The translations under genes and the position numbers were made by a program. Below, in pieces: positions 31,276-40,370 of a stretch of 64,000 bases of DNA. Within the stretch, counting starts at the first letter, position 1, and each line of letters opens with the position of its first letter. The notes beneath the pieces are model-generated. The model was not told the origin of the DNA, did not search any database, and worked only from the letters and a program-made list of their open reading frames with translations. This DNA is from a bacterium (GTDB lineage Bacteria; Bacillota; Bacilli; Lactobacillales; Streptococcaceae): assembly GCA_905221385.1 (NCBI GenBank), contig CAJNCV010000005.1, positions 50,722 through 114,721 of the forward strand. Reading direction: 5' to 3'.

Positions 31276-33612
31276 ATGAATACAAAAATACTAGAAACAT
31301 TAGAATTTAATAAAATCAAGGCCTTGTTTGAACCGCATCTCCTGACAGAACAAGGCCTAGAGGAGCTAAAAGGCTTGGCTCCAACTACAAAGGCGGATAA
31401 GATTAAACAAGCCTTTACAGAGATGGAGGAAATGCAAGCTCTTTTTGTGGAGCAACCTCACTTTACCATCCTAGCGACACGTGAGATTTCAGCTGTCTGC
31501 AAGCGTCTGGAGATGGGGGCGGACCTCAATATCGAGGAGTTCCTGCTCCTCAAACGGGTCTTACTGGCTAGCAGAGAGTTGCAAGGTTTTTATGCCAATC
31601 TTGAAAATGTACGCTTGGAGCAGTTGGCGAGATGGTTTGAAAAACTACACGATTTTCCACACTTGCAAGGGAGTCTTCAATCTCTAAATGATGCAGGATT
31701 TATCGAAAATTTTGCCAGTGAAGAGCTAGTACGCATTCGCCGGAAAATCCATGATAGCGAGCGTCAAGTTCGAGATGTCTTGCAAGACTTGCTCAAGCAA
31801 AAAGCGCAGATGTTGACGGAAGGCATAATTGCTAGCAGAAATGGTCGTCAAGTCTTACCAGTCAAGAACACCTATCGCAATAAGATTGCGGGTGTTGTTC
31901 ATGACATCTCTGCCAGTGGAAACACGGTCTACATCGAGCCACGTGAGGTCGTCAAGCTGAGCGAAGAAATCGCTAGTCTACGAGCAGACGAACGCTATGA
32001 GATGATTCGCATCCTACAGGAGCTATCAGAACGAGTTCGTCCTCATGCTGCAGAGATTGCTAATGACGCTTGGATTATCGGCCATCTGGATCTGATTCGT
32101 GCCAAGGTGCGTTTCATCCAAGAAAGACAAGCAGTTGTTCCTCAACTTTCAGAGAGCCAAGAGATTCAACTCCTTCATGTTCGCCATCCTTTGGTCAAAA
32201 ATGCTGTCGCAAACGATGTACACTTTGGTAAGGAGTTAACGGCCATTGTCATTACAGGTCCCAATACAGGTGGGAAGACCATTATGCTCAAAACCTTGGG
32301 CTTGACCCAACTCATGGCCCAGTCAGGCTTGCCCATTTTAGCTGATAAAGGAAGCCGTGTCGGTATTTTCGAAGAAATCTTCGCAGATATTGGAGATGAG
32401 CAGTCTATCGAGCAAAGCTTGTCTACCTTCTCCAGTCACATGACCAATATTGTAGATATTCTTGGCAAGGTCAACCAACATTCGCTCTTATTGCTAGATG
32501 AGCTTGGGGCAGGTACCGATCCGCAGGAAGGAGCAGCCCTTGCTATGGCTATTCTGGAGGATCTTCGTCTCCGTCAGGTCAAGACCATGGCGACGACCCA
32601 CTATCCAGAGCTTAAGGCTTATGGTATTGAAACAGCCTTTGTGCAAAATGCCAGCATGGAGTTTGATACAGCCAGCCTGCGTCCGACCTATCGCTTTATG
32701 CAGGGAGTTCCTGGTCGAAGCAATGCCTTTGAAATTGCCAAACGCCTGGGCTTGTCAGATGTCATTGTAGGAGATGCCAGCCAGCAGGTTAATCAAGATA
32801 ATGATGTCAACCGTATCATTGAACAATTGGAAGAACAAACACTTGAAAGTCGCAAACGCTTGGACAATATCCGTGAGGTGGAGCAAGAAAACTTCAAGAT
32901 GAATCGAGCGCTCAAAAAACTCTACAATGAGCTCAATCGTGAAAAGGAAACTGAGCTCAACAAGGCGCGTGAACAAGCAGCCGAGATTGTGGAACTTGCT
33001 CTAAGTGAGAGTGACCAGATTCTCAAGAATCTTCACAGTAAGTCTCAACTCAAACCCCATGAAATCATTGAAGCCAAGGCTGAGCTGAAAAAACTAGCTC
33101 CTGAAAAAGTCGACTTGTCTAAAAACAAGGTCCTTCAAAAAGCCAAGAAAAAACGAGCTCCGAAGGTGGGAGATGATATTGTGGTCCTCAGTTATGGACA
33201 GCGTGGAGCCTTGACCAATCAGCTTAAGGACGGCCGTTGGGAGGCCCAAGTTGGTTTGATCAAGATGACCTTGGAAGAGAAAGAATTTGACCTTGTTCAG
33301 AACCAACAAGAAGCCCCAGTCAAGAAAAAACAAGTCAATGTCGTCAAACGTGCATCTGGTCGTGGTCCACAGGCGAGACTAGATCTTCGTGGCAAACGGT
33401 ACGAGGAAGCCATGAATGAACTGGACGCCTTTATTGATCAAGCCTTGATCAATAACATGGCACAAGTAGACATCATTCATGGTATCGGAACAGGAGTCAT
33501 CCGCGAGGGTGTTACCAAATACCTACAAAGAAACAAGCATGTCAAGAGTTTTGGCTATGCCCCACAAAATGCTGGAGGCAGTGGCGCAACCATTGTGACT
33601 TTTAAAGGGTAG
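31276..33612 (+). CDS. mutS2: MutS2
   Basis: MutS2 is a MutS-like ATPase that lacks the mismatch-recognition domains. In Bacillus it splits collided ribosomes; in other bacteria it limits recombination. The 778-residue protein has the core/lever helices, Walker A GPNTGGKT (about residue 333), [15 protein letters not shown], the TTHYPELK region, and a C-terminal Smr domain with [11 protein letters not shown] and [12 protein letters not shown]. The ATG at 31276 is preceded by AAGGAAAGA. It is followed by an accessory insertion rather than by the AGCS transporter expected from the pneumococcal order. Confidence 0.95.
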   Translation: MNTKILETLEFNKIKALFEPHLLTEQGLEELKGLAPTTKADKIKQAFTEMEEMQALFVEQPHFTILATREISAVCKRLEMGADLNIEEFLLLKRVLLASRELQGFYANLENVRLEQLARWFEKLHDFPHLQGSLQSLNDAGFIENFASEELVRIRRKIHDSERQVRDVLQDLLKQKAQMLTEGIIASRNGRQVLPVKNTYRNKIAGVVHDISASGNTVYIEPREVVKLSEEIASLRADERYEMIRILQELSERVRPHAAEIANDAWIIGHLDLIRAKVRFIQERQAVVPQLSESQEIQLLHVRHPLVKNAVANDVHFGKELTAIVITGPNTGGKTIMLKTLGLTQLMAQSGLPILADKGSRVGIFEEIFADIGDEQSIEQSLSTFSSHMTNIVDILGKVNQHSLLLLDELGAGTDPQEGAALAMAILEDLRLRQVKTMATTHYPELKAYGIETAFVQNASMEFDTASLRPTYRFMQGVPGRSNAFEIAKRLGLSDVIVGDASQQVNQDNDVNRIIEQLEEQTLESRKRLDNIREVEQENFKMNRALKKLYNELNREKETELNKAREQAAEIVELALSESDQILKNLHSKSQLKPHEIIEAKAELKKLAPEKVDLSKNKVLQKAKKKRAPKVGDDIVVLSYGQRGALTNQLKDGRWEAQVGLIKMTLEEKEFDLVQNQQEAPVKKKQVNVVKRASGRGPQARLDLRGKRYEEAMNELDAFIDQALINNMAQVDIIHGIGTGVIREGVTKYLQRNKHVKSFGYAPQNAGGSGATIVTFKG

Positions 33613-33769
33613 AAGGATTCCGTAATTTATAAAGTAAGGTTGAATCAAACAATAAATTATAACGAAAGTTCCAGTCAGTTAAAAATACAAATTCGAGGTT
33701 GAAGATAAGATTGACGAAGTCAGTGGTAAATACATTGTAAAGAGATGACAATGAGGAGTGATTTTTGAG

Positions 33770-33912
33770 AATATAGAAGTACTGTTTTTGCAAATTTCAC
33801 TTTTAAAAGAGTCGAGAAATGCAGGATAGATTTTAAAAATCTAGTACAGTCAGTTGGAGATTATCGTCATATTGAAGTTTTAGATGCTGAGTTGCTAGTA
33901 GAGTATTTTTAA
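33770..33912 (+). pseudogene. decayed coding remnant, unrecognised, upstream part
   Basis: An open stretch encodes about 46 plausible residues (EYRSTVFANFTFKRVEKC ... VGDYRHIEVLDAELLVEYF) and ends in TAA. It has no start codon or ribosome site and is preceded at once by a stop, so it looks like the 3' end of a broken gene. I recognise no family. From 33613 to 33769 I see no further coding signal. Confidence 0.4.
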
Positions 33913-33940
33913 TGATTTTTGTTCAATCTGTTATATGTAA

Positions 33941-34182
33941 GAAATCACCATTGGTCAGGATTCAATATTTGAGAATGGAATGGGAGTTTTTGATTTTATT
34001 ATTAATCTAATAACGATTATGTGCTTAAAACTGAATTGGATATTAACCACTGAAATGGGGTTGGCGATATTATTGGTAGCATTTCAGTGATAGGAAAATC
34101 AGATATTTAGCCTAGAGGATAAAGAGAACTTGGTGATGTATATTCGTCATCAACTAGGGAAAATTGATATTGGAGAGAAGTG
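33941..34182 (+). pseudogene. decayed coding remnant, unrecognised, downstream part
   Basis: Protein-like text can be read only by changing frame. EITIGQDSIFENGMGVFDFII comes first, then after a shift NNDYVLKTELDINH, a TGA, NGVGDIIGSISVIGKSDI, and after another shift FSLEDKENLVMYIR with HQLGKIDIGEK before a final TGA at 34180-34182. Two frameshifts and a stop mark it as dead. The last stop overlaps a GTG just ahead of the GT8 start. I do not recognise the family; an accessory immunity- or regulator-sized protein is possible. Confidence 0.45.
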
Positions 34183-35418
34183 ATGAAAATGTATCATAAA
34201 GTGATTGCTCTTGGAGCGGATATTCATTACCTTGATAAGGTAGAAACCGTAATAAAATCCGTTTCGGTTCATAATCATGAAGTGAAATTTTATGTGTTTA
34301 ATGACGATTTACCTAGTGAATGGTTTCTTTTAATGAGAAATCGCCTTAAGGTTATTGGCTCTGAGATTGTCAACGTTAAAAAAACGGCTCACAACCTTCG
34401 TGATTTTCGCTTGCCAAATGCAATTCTGTCCTATGCTACTTTCTTTAGGTATTTCATAGCAGATGAAGTACAAGAAGACAGAGTACTCTACTTAGACTCG
34501 GATATGATCGTGAATGCAAGATTGGATGAATTGTTCTCCTTAGACTTACAAGGCTATGCCATTGCAGCTGTTCAAGATTTTGGACAAGATGGTTGGTTGA
34601 CAACCTTTAATGCAGGTATGTTATTGATTAATGCGAAGAAATGGCGGGAAAATCATTCGACAAAAAGTTTACTAGAGTTAACTGTCCAACACCATGAGCA
34701 TGTTTATGGTGATCAAGGTATTCTCAACATGTATTTTGGTGACCAGTGGCTACATTTGGATAAAGAGTATAACTTTATGGTTGGTTTGGATCAATTTTTA
34801 CATTTAACAGGCAACAGTAAATGGTATGAATCCGTCTATTATGGAAATTCTGAACCTAAGATTATTCACTATACCTCAGAGTTTAAACCATGGACTCATT
34901 TAACTTTGACTCGTTTTCGTAAATTGTGGTGGTTTTATTATGGCTTGAATTGGAATGATGTATTATTGGGAACAGATATCATTAGACGTTCTTTTGATGA
35001 GCTAGTGAGAGCGCCGTTATATCATACTTGTATTTTTACAAATAGTGCTGTTTTAGAATCAATAGAGTATCTTTTGTCAGAACTATCGGAAGTTCATTTT
35101 ACAATATTAGCGCCAACAAATTTTGCTGATAGTGTAGTTGACATGCAACGATTTTTAAATTTGTCAATTTATCCAAATTTTAATCCTTTTAATATGAAAG
35201 AAGCTTTGGATAATATGGATTTTTATTTGGATATCAATCATGGTGGAGTTGTAGAAACTATTGTAGAAGAAATTGGTAATAAACATAAACCAATTTTTGC
35301 TTTTGACAATACCAACCATGAATTGAGAGGAAAAAGTCGTATTTTTTCGTCAACTGAACCGGAGAAAATGGTAGAAGCCATTCGAAAATTTTTAGGAGAA
35401 GCACCGAGTGGGAAATGA
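34183..35418 (+). CDS. glycosyltransferase family 8 protein with extra C-terminal domain
   Basis: This 411-residue protein has a GT8 catalytic domain (about residues 1-270). The metal-binding motif YLDSDMIVN has its Asp pair at 105 and 107; FNAGMLLINAKKW, YGDQGILNMYFGD and IIHYTSEFKPW are typical of sugar transferases that elongate glycans on surface proteins or lipids. Residues 280-411 form a further domain unlike GT8, resembling the carbohydrate-binding accessory half of Gtf-type proteins (inference). The ATG at 34183 follows GGAGAG. The gene is AT-rich, sits alone between mutS2 and the glycine riboswitch, and is preceded by decayed gene remnants, so it is probably an acquired accessory gene. 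Confidence 0.85.
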   Translation: MKMYHKVIALGADIHYLDKVETVIKSVSVHNHEVKFYVFNDDLPSEWFLLMRNRLKVIGSEIVNVKKTAHNLRDFRLPNAILSYATFFRYFIADEVQEDRVLYLDSDMIVNARLDELFSLDLQGYAIAAVQDFGQDGWLTTFNAGMLLINAKKWRENHSTKSLLELTVQHHEHVYGDQGILNMYFGDQWLHLDKEYNFMVGLDQFLHLTGNSKWYESVYYGNSEPKIIHYTSEFKPWTHLTLTRFRKLWWFYYGLNWNDVLLGTDIIRRSFDELVRAPLYHTCIFTNSAVLESIEYLLSELSEVHFTILAPTNFADSVVDMQRFLNLSIYPNFNPFNMKEALDNMDFYLDINHGGVVETIVEEIGNKHKPIFAFDNTNHELRGKSRIFSSTEPEKMVEAIRKFLGEAPSGK

Positions 35419-35548
35419 GTTTAGATAACATTTTAAAATTTATCAGAAAGTTATGATTTCTATTGAATTATGGCTCTACTTTCGGGGTAATAAGGCCATT
35501 TATACAGTAAAAACTGATGAACTAATTTCTACTTTATTCATAAACACA

Positions 35549-35577
35549 TTGACAACTTCCAACATTTCTTGTAAAAT
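35549..35577 (+). promoter_or_regulatory. promoter of the glycine-riboswitch leader
   Basis: A consensus TTGACA (35549-35554), a 17-bp spacer and TAAAAT (35572-35577) would start a transcript near 35585, about 70 bases ahead of the aptamer. The gap from 35419 to 35548 is AT-rich and shows no gene. Confidence 0.75.
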
Positions 35578-35654
35578 AATAAAAAATTAAATACCAACAC
35601 CGAATGAAGTTTAATAGAAGTGGAGAAACGTTTGATTTTCCATGACTGTAAATG

Positions 35655-35737
35655 GACGGAACTCTGGAGAGACCGTAAAGGCACCGAAGGGGCAAGGCAG
35701 GCAACTGCTCAAACTCTCAGGTAAAAGGACAGAGCTA
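35655..35737 (+). ncRNA. glycine riboswitch (single aptamer)
   Basis: The conserved glycine aptamer core is plain: ACTCTGGAGAGACC, then CACCGAAGGGGCAA, and CTCTCAGGTAAAAGGACAGAG. Only one complete aptamer is present. The following stretch (AGATAGACCG...TTATCT, 35739-35765) forms a short helix where a second or ghost aptamer would sit. It lies about 100 bases ahead of an AGCS amino-acid:cation symporter gene and ahead of a terminator hairpin, so glycine probably sets transporter transcription. Singlet glycine riboswitches before such transporters usually act as off switches, but the direction cannot be proven here. Confidence 0.93.
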
Positions 35738-35773
35738 AGATAGACCGCTTTTTGGCATTTATCTAAGCATTCC

Positions 35774-35808
35774 AGAGTACATGTATCCTGCATGTGCTCT
35801 TTCTTTTG
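35774..35808 (+). terminator. expression-platform terminator of the glycine riboswitch
   Basis: AGAGTACATG (35774-35783) pairs with CATGTGCTCT (35791-35800), with one G-U pair and a 7-base loop, and TTCTTTT follows. The AGAG at its 5' side could pair alternatively with the CTCT of the aptamer, giving a possible switch. Confidence 0.75.
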
Positions 35809-35832
35809 GGGTTGAAAAGATAGGAGAAGGAT

Positions 35833-37155
35833 ATGTTAGAATTGCTAAAAGCGCTTGATGCTTTCGTTTGGGGGTCTCCCCTCTTGATCTTATTGGTCGG
35901 AACGGGTATCTATTTGACCATCCGACTAGGCCTTTTGCAGGTGGCTCGTCTCCCTAAGGCCTTTCAGTTGATCTTTACCAAGGATAAGGGGCATGGCGAT
36001 GTGTCGAGCTTTGCTGCTCTCTGTACGGCTCTAGCAGCCACCGTTGGTACGGGAAATATCATCGGGGTTGCAACTGCTATTAAGGTTGGTGGACCAGGCG
36101 CCCTCTTTTGGATGTGGATGGCGGCCTTCTTTGGGATGGCGACCAAGTATGCCGAGGGCTTACTGGCCATCAAATATCGCACAAAGGATGCAAATGGAGC
36201 TGTAGCTGGAGGCCCCATGCACTACATCCTTTTGGGGATGGGAGAAAAGTGGCGTCCACTTGCTATCTTCTTTGCCCTATCTGGTGTATTGGTAGCCCTT
36301 CTAGGGATTGGTACCTTTACCCAAGTCAATTCGATTACAGAATCCATTCAAAATACGGCTCAAGTGGAACCAGCTATCACAGCTCTCGTTTTGTCTATTT
36401 TTGTAGGGATTGCCGTCTTTGGTGGACTCAAATCCATTTCTAAGGTTTCGATAGCAGTGGTTCCTTTTATGGCTATTGTCTATATTTTAGGAACTCTTAC
36501 AGTTATTCTCTTTAATATCGAGAAAATCCCAGCCACACTTGCCCTGATCTTTACTTCAGCCTTTAGTCCAGCTGCTGCGGTAGGTGGTTTTGCAGGTGCC
36601 AGCATTCGGATGGCTATCCAAAATGGTGTGGCGCGAGGAGTCTTCTCTAACGAATCTGGTCTTGGTTCAGCTCCCATTGCAGCGGCTGCAGCTAAGACTA
36701 ATGAGCCTGTAGAGCAAGGCTTGATTTCCATGACAGGAACCTTTATTGATACTTTGATTATCTGTACTCTGACAGGTCTAACAATCTTAGTAACTGGTGT
36801 TTGGAGCGGAAATTTAAATGGTGTTGCCTTGACCCAGTCAGCCTTTTCAACAGTTTTTTCACACTTTGGACCAGCTCTTTTGACTATCTTCCTTGTACTC
36901 TTTGCCTTTACGACGATTCTCGGATGGAACTACTACGGAGAGCGCTGTTTTGAGTTTCTCTTCGGTGTTCGCTTTATCTGGCTCTACCGTGTGGTCTTTG
37001 TACTCATGGTCTTGTTGGGAGGATTTATCGAGTTGGATATGGTCTGGATTATCGCAGATATCGTCAATGCCCTGATGGCTTTACCAAACTTGATTGCCCT
37101 CTTAGTCTTGTCGCCAGTCGTTATTGCTGAGACTAAAAAGTATTTTAAACACTAA
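35833..37155 (+). CDS. alanine/glycine:cation symporter (AGCS family)
   Basis: This 440-residue membrane transporter imports alanine or glycine with Na+ or H+. About 10-11 membrane segments are visible. Family marks are ALAATVGTGNIIGVATAI, GGPGALFWMWMAAFFGMATKY, AGGPMHYIL and SNESGLGSAPIAAAAAKT. The leader holds a glycine riboswitch, which points to glycine as a main substrate. AGAAGGAT precedes the ATG at 35833. A terminator follows 3 bases after the stop. Confidence 0.95.
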   Translation: MLELLKALDAFVWGSPLLILLVGTGIYLTIRLGLLQVARLPKAFQLIFTKDKGHGDVSSFAALCTALAATVGTGNIIGVATAIKVGGPGALFWMWMAAFFGMATKYAEGLLAIKYRTKDANGAVAGGPMHYILLGMGEKWRPLAIFFALSGVLVALLGIGTFTQVNSITESIQNTAQVEPAITALVLSIFVGIAVFGGLKSISKVSIAVVPFMAIVYILGTLTVILFNIEKIPATLALIFTSAFSPAAAVGGFAGASIRMAIQNGVARGVFSNESGLGSAPIAAAAAKTNEPVEQGLISMTGTFIDTLIICTLTGLTILVTGVWSGNLNGVALTQSAFSTVFSHFGPALLTIFLVLFAFTTILGWNYYGERCFEFLFGVRFIWLYRVVFVLMVLLGGFIELDMVWIIADIVNALMALPNLIALLVLSPVVIAETKKYFKH

Positions 37156-37158
37156 CCC

Positions 37159-37184
37159 AATCACACTTTTAGTGTGATTTTTTT
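37159..37184 (+). terminator. terminator after the AGCS transporter
   Basis: A perfect 9-bp stem AATCACACT / AGTGTGATT with a 3-base loop is followed by a run of T's. Confidence 0.9.
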
Positions 37185-37286
37185 CATTTCATAGACATTT
37201 TCTATCAAGGCGATTGAAAATATATATTATCCAAGGGGGAAATTCTATGATAGACTAAATGACAATAAAATGAAAAGAGGTTTCTT

Positions 37287-37835
37287 ATGACAAGATTTAC
37301 CATCCACACAGTAGAATCAGCACCAGCAGAAGTGAAAGAAGTCCTTGAAGCGGTACAAAAAGACAACAATGGCTATATTCCCAATCTGATCGGCCTTTTG
37401 GCTAATGCCCCTACCGCACTAGAGGCTTACAGAACTGTCGGAGCCATCAACCGCCACAATAGCTTGACACCAGTAGAACGTGAAGTGGTACAAATCACAG
37501 CCGCCGTAACCAATGGTTGTGCCTTCTGCGTCGCAGGTCACACAGCCTTTTCAATCAAACAAATCCAGATGAATGATGATCTTCTCCAAGCTCTCCGCAA
37601 CCGCACTCCGATTGAAACAGATCCTAAATTGGACACCCTAGCCAAGTTTACCTTGGCGGTTATCAACACCAAAGGGCGTGTGGGAGATGAAGCCTTGGCT
37701 GAATTTTTGGAAGCTGGCTACACGCAACAAAATGCCTTGGACGTGGTTCTCGGTGTTAGTCTTGCCAGCCTCTGCAACTATGCCAACAACCTAGCCAATA
37801 CGCCTATTAACCCAGAATTACAACCTTATGCTTAA
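37287..37835 (+). CDS. AhpD-like / carboxymuconolactone decarboxylase family protein
   Basis: This 182-residue protein has the alkylhydroperoxidase AhpD core: LTPVEREVVQITAAVTNGC continuing to AFCVAGH, where the CxxC pair and the following His form the redox centre. Members reduce peroxides or partner proteins by a thiol relay; the substrate here is unknown. It stands alone between two terminators, so it is monocistronic. An AAAGAGG site precedes the ATG. No clear promoter was found in the 100 bases upstream. Confidence 0.88.
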   Translation: MTRFTIHTVESAPAEVKEVLEAVQKDNNGYIPNLIGLLANAPTALEAYRTVGAINRHNSLTPVEREVVQITAAVTNGCAFCVAGHTAFSIKQIQMNDDLLQALRNRTPIETDPKLDTLAKFTLAVINTKGRVGDEALAEFLEAGYTQQNALDVVLGVSLASLCNYANNLANTPINPELQPYA

Positions 37836-37847
37836 TTCATATCTGAG

Positions 37848-37886
37848 AAAAAATGAAGTCTGAAATAATCGGGCTTCATTTTTTAG
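37848..37886 (+). terminator. terminator after the AhpD-like gene
   Basis: AAAAATGAAG (37849-37858) pairs with CTTCATTTTT (37874-37883), with T's at the 3' side. Confidence 0.85.
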
Positions 37887-37910
37887 GCTCTCATTTAAGC
37901 GCTTTTATGC

Positions 37911-37916
37911 TATACT
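37911..37916 (+). promoter_or_regulatory. extended -10 of the TDT transporter gene
   Basis: TATACT preceded by TGC gives an extended -10, 28 bases ahead of the start at 37945. The -35 region is poor. Confidence 0.5.
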
Positions 37917-37944
37917 AATAATAACATGATTATTGGAGGCTCGG

Positions 37945-38844
37945 ATGAAAAAGTTCCCCTTGGTATTTTCTGGCTGTTTATTAGGTTTAGCAGGTGCAGG
38001 AAATCTGATTGCAGATACTTTGCCTATTCTGTCGCATTTATTGAGTCTGACTGGTCTAGTGTTGTGGATTTTCTTTCTTGTTGTTCATCTTTTTAATTGG
38101 GAAGAAACCAAGAAAGAATTGACCAGGCCCCCTCTTTTATCTGGGATGGCCACTTTTCCTATGGCTGGGATGATTTTATCGACCTATGTCTTTCGCGTAT
38201 TCCCTGCTCTTCCTATAGTAGCACAAGGGATCTGGTGGTTTTCATTTCTCTTGGATTTGGCTTTGATTGCTATTTTTACCATCAAATTTGCCTGTCCAGG
38301 CAAGAGAGTCAATGCGACTCCAAGCTGGACGGTGCTCTATGTGGGAATAGCAGTAGCAGCCTTGACCTATCCTCTTGTAGGTATCATTGAAATTGCCTAT
38401 GCGACCTTGAGTTTTGGTTTTGTCTTGACCTTCTATCTCTATCCCCTCATTTATAGCGATTTAAAGAAACATCCACTCCCTGTAGCCATGCTTGGGCAGG
38501 AAGGAATCTACTGTGCTCCTTTCTCTCTACTCTTGGCTTCCCTGGTTCGAGTTGGAGGAGCTAGCCTACCGACTTGGCTCTTGATTGCCATGATTTTGGC
38601 TTCTCAATCCTTCTTTTTCTTTGTTTTAACTCGTCTGCCCAATATTTTAAAACAAGGCTTTCAGCCAGCCTTCTCAGCCCTGACTTTTCCAACCATTATC
38701 ACAGCTACTTCGCTTAAGATGGCTCAGGGAATTTTGAAACTGCCTTTCTTAGACTATCTTGTGTTTGCGGAAACCCTCCTTTGCTTAAGTATTTTATTCT
38801 TTGTATTAGGTGCTTATCTGATTTGGTTACGAAAAAAGGTCTAG
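37945..38844 (+). CDS. TDT family transporter (TehA-type)
   Basis: This 299-residue protein has about ten membrane segments and belongs to the tellurite-resistance/dicarboxylate transporter (TDT) family, related to TehA, Mae1 and SLAC1 channels. The N-terminal FPLVFSGCLLGLAGAGN and the repeated Gly/Ala-rich helices fit this. The substrate is probably a small anion, but no motif settles it. The ATG at 37945 is chosen because GGAGG stands 5 bases ahead; an in-frame TTG lies 12 bases earlier. The stop codon lies inside the 5' arm of the terminator shared with serS. Confidence 0.85.
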   Translation: MKKFPLVFSGCLLGLAGAGNLIADTLPILSHLLSLTGLVLWIFFLVVHLFNWEETKKELTRPPLLSGMATFPMAGMILSTYVFRVFPALPIVAQGIWWFSFLLDLALIAIFTIKFACPGKRVNATPSWTVLYVGIAVAALTYPLVGIIEIAYATLSFGFVLTFYLYPLIYSDLKKHPLPVAMLGQEGIYCAPFSLLLASLVRVGGASLPTWLLIAMILASQSFFFFVLTRLPNILKQGFQPAFSALTFPTIITATSLKMAQGILKLPFLDYLVFAETLLCLSILFFVLGAYLIWLRKKV

Positions 38845-38866
38845 CTAGAAATAGCTAGGCCTTATT
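38836..38866. terminator. bidirectional terminator between the TDT gene and serS
   Basis: A 12-bp stem (AAGGTCTAGCTA at 38836-38847 with TAGCTAGGCCTT at 38852-38863, one G-U pair) and a 4-base loop carry an A run on the left and T's on the right. Its left arm contains the TDT stop codon. Confidence 0.88.
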
Positions 38867-38867
38867 T

Positions 38868-40142
38868 TTATGGTTTGATAACTTCAGCTCCACCCATGTA
38901 TGGACGAAGTGCTTCTGGAATAGTTACAGAACCATCAGCGTTTTGGTAGTTTTCAAGAATAGCAGCCACTGTACGTCCAACTGCAAGTCCAGAACCGTTC
39001 AAAGTGTGAAGGAGTTTCACCTTGCCATCTGCTTCATCGCGGTAACGGATTTGAGCACGACGGGCTTGGAAATCTTCTGTATTTGAACAGCTTGAGATTT
39101 CACGATAGGTATTTTGGGCTGGAATCCAAACTTCCAAGTCGTAAGTTTTCGCAGCTGAGAAGCCCATGTCCCCAGTAGAGAGGGCAACGACACGGTATGG
39201 AAGGTTGAGTTTTTGAAGGATATTTTCAGCGTTGGCAGTCATTTTTTCCAATTCTTCGTAAGATTCTTCTGGTTTGGCAAATTTGACCATTTCAACCTTG
39301 TGGAATTGGTGCAGACGGATCAAGCCACGTGTATCACGACCAGCAGAGCCAGCTTCAGAACGGAATGATGGACTCATAGCGGTAAAGTAGATTGGTAGGT
39401 CTTTACCGTCAAGGATTTCATCACGGTAGTAGTTTGTTAGAGGAACTTCAGCTGTAGGAATGAGGACATAATTAGTGTCTTTCAATTCAAAAGTATCTTC
39501 CTTGAATTTTGGATATTGACCAGTACCAAACATTGAGTCATGGTTAACAATGTATGGTGTGATAACTTCCGTATAGCCCTCTTTACCATGCTCATCCAAC
39601 ATGAAGTTGTAGATAGCACGTTCTAAACGAGCACCGAGGCCTTTATAGAAGAGAAAACGAGCGCCCGTTACTTTTCCACCACGTTCCCAGTCAAGGATAC
39701 CAAGGTCTTCACCAAGATCCCAGTGAGCTTTTGGTTCGAAGTCAAACTCGCGTGGAGTTCCCCAACGACGGACTTCCACATTGTCATCTTCATCAGCCCC
39801 AACAGGAACGCTGTCGGCAGGGATGTTTGGAAGAGTAGTGGTGAATTCTGTTAATTTAGCATCAATTTCTGCCAATTCAGCATCCAAGGCTTTGACTTCA
39901 GCAGATAAGTTTTGCATCGCAGCAATCTTGTCATCGGCATTTTCCTTGTTGCGCTTAGCTTGGGCAATCTCAGCAGAAACCGTGTTGCGTTCTGCCTTAA
40001 GGTTTTCAACCTTAACCAAGATGTCACGACGTTTAGCATCGATTTCTTTCATCTCGTTTAAGACAGCAGGATCTACACCACGTGTAGCCAATTTTTCAGC
40101 GACGGCATCAAAGTCTGTACGAATACGTTTAATATCTAACAT
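38868..40142 (-). CDS. serS: seryl-tRNA synthetase
   Basis: SerS charges tRNA-Ser. The 424-residue class II synthetase begins [18 protein letters not shown] and has the long N-terminal tRNA-binding coiled coil (about residues 30-100). Motif 2 is [20 protein letters not shown], and motif 3 with GSGLAVGRT is near the C-terminus. The start at 40142 has AGGAG 5 bases ahead and gives the family N-terminus. The frame is open further upstream only because it runs through the T-box leader. Expression is controlled by a T-box that senses uncharged tRNA-Ser. Confidence 0.97.
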   Translation of the reverse strand: MLDIKRIRTDFDAVAEKLATRGVDPAVLNEMKEIDAKRRDILVKVENLKAERNTVSAEIAQAKRNKENADDKIAAMQNLSAEVKALDAELAEIDAKLTEFTTTLPNIPADSVPVGADEDDNVEVRRWGTPREFDFEPKAHWDLGEDLGILDWERGGKVTGARFLFYKGLGARLERAIYNFMLDEHGKEGYTEVITPYIVNHDSMFGTGQYPKFKEDTFELKDTNYVLIPTAEVPLTNYYRDEILDGKDLPIYFTAMSPSFRSEAGSAGRDTRGLIRLHQFHKVEMVKFAKPEESYEELEKMTANAENILQKLNLPYRVVALSTGDMGFSAAKTYDLEVWIPAQNTYREISSCSNTEDFQARRAQIRYRDEADGKVKLLHTLNGSGLAVGRTVAAILENYQNADGSVTIPEALRPYMGGAEVIKP

Positions 40143-40335
40143 AAGAACTCCTTTATGAAAAAAACACACCTGACAAAGCGTTGGAGTGGCAGAGCCACGG
40201 TTCCATCCAACTTCACAGGTGTGCACTTGATTGTGTATGTAATTGTTGATAACGGTAGAATTTCACTTATCCCTCCTATCTGCTCGCAGCAACCGCAGAC
40301 TTTCTGAAAGAAGAGGACAACCTACTTATCCGTTG
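40143..40335 (-). promoter_or_regulatory. T-box leader of serS
   Basis: The T-box core reads GGATGGAACCGTGGC on the minus strand (40194-40208) and lies inside a terminator. In that terminator CACACCTG and CAGGTGTG (40165-40172 and 40216-40223) pair, an inner GTTGGA/TCCAAC pairs, and T's follow toward serS. The upstream part (about 40240-40335) holds Stem I, including an AGTA motif and AAGTGAAATTCTACC. UCU (40257-40259) is a candidate Ser specifier codon. Uncharged tRNA-Ser would favour the antiterminator and turn serS on. Confidence 0.9.
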
Positions 40336-40340
40336 CTATG

Positions 40341-40370
40341 ATTATACTAAAGTTTCTACTTTTTTGCAAA
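40341..40370 (-). promoter_or_regulatory. promoter of the serS T-box leader
   Basis: On the minus strand TATAAT (40341-40346) with TTTGCA (40365-40370) 18 bp away. The -35 lies within the last codons of the DUF956 gene. Confidence 0.6.

Noticed and set aside
40143..40226. N-terminal extension of serS by 28 codons
   Set aside because: The extension reads through the T-box and terminator, and the start at 40142 has the proper ribosome site and family N-terminus.
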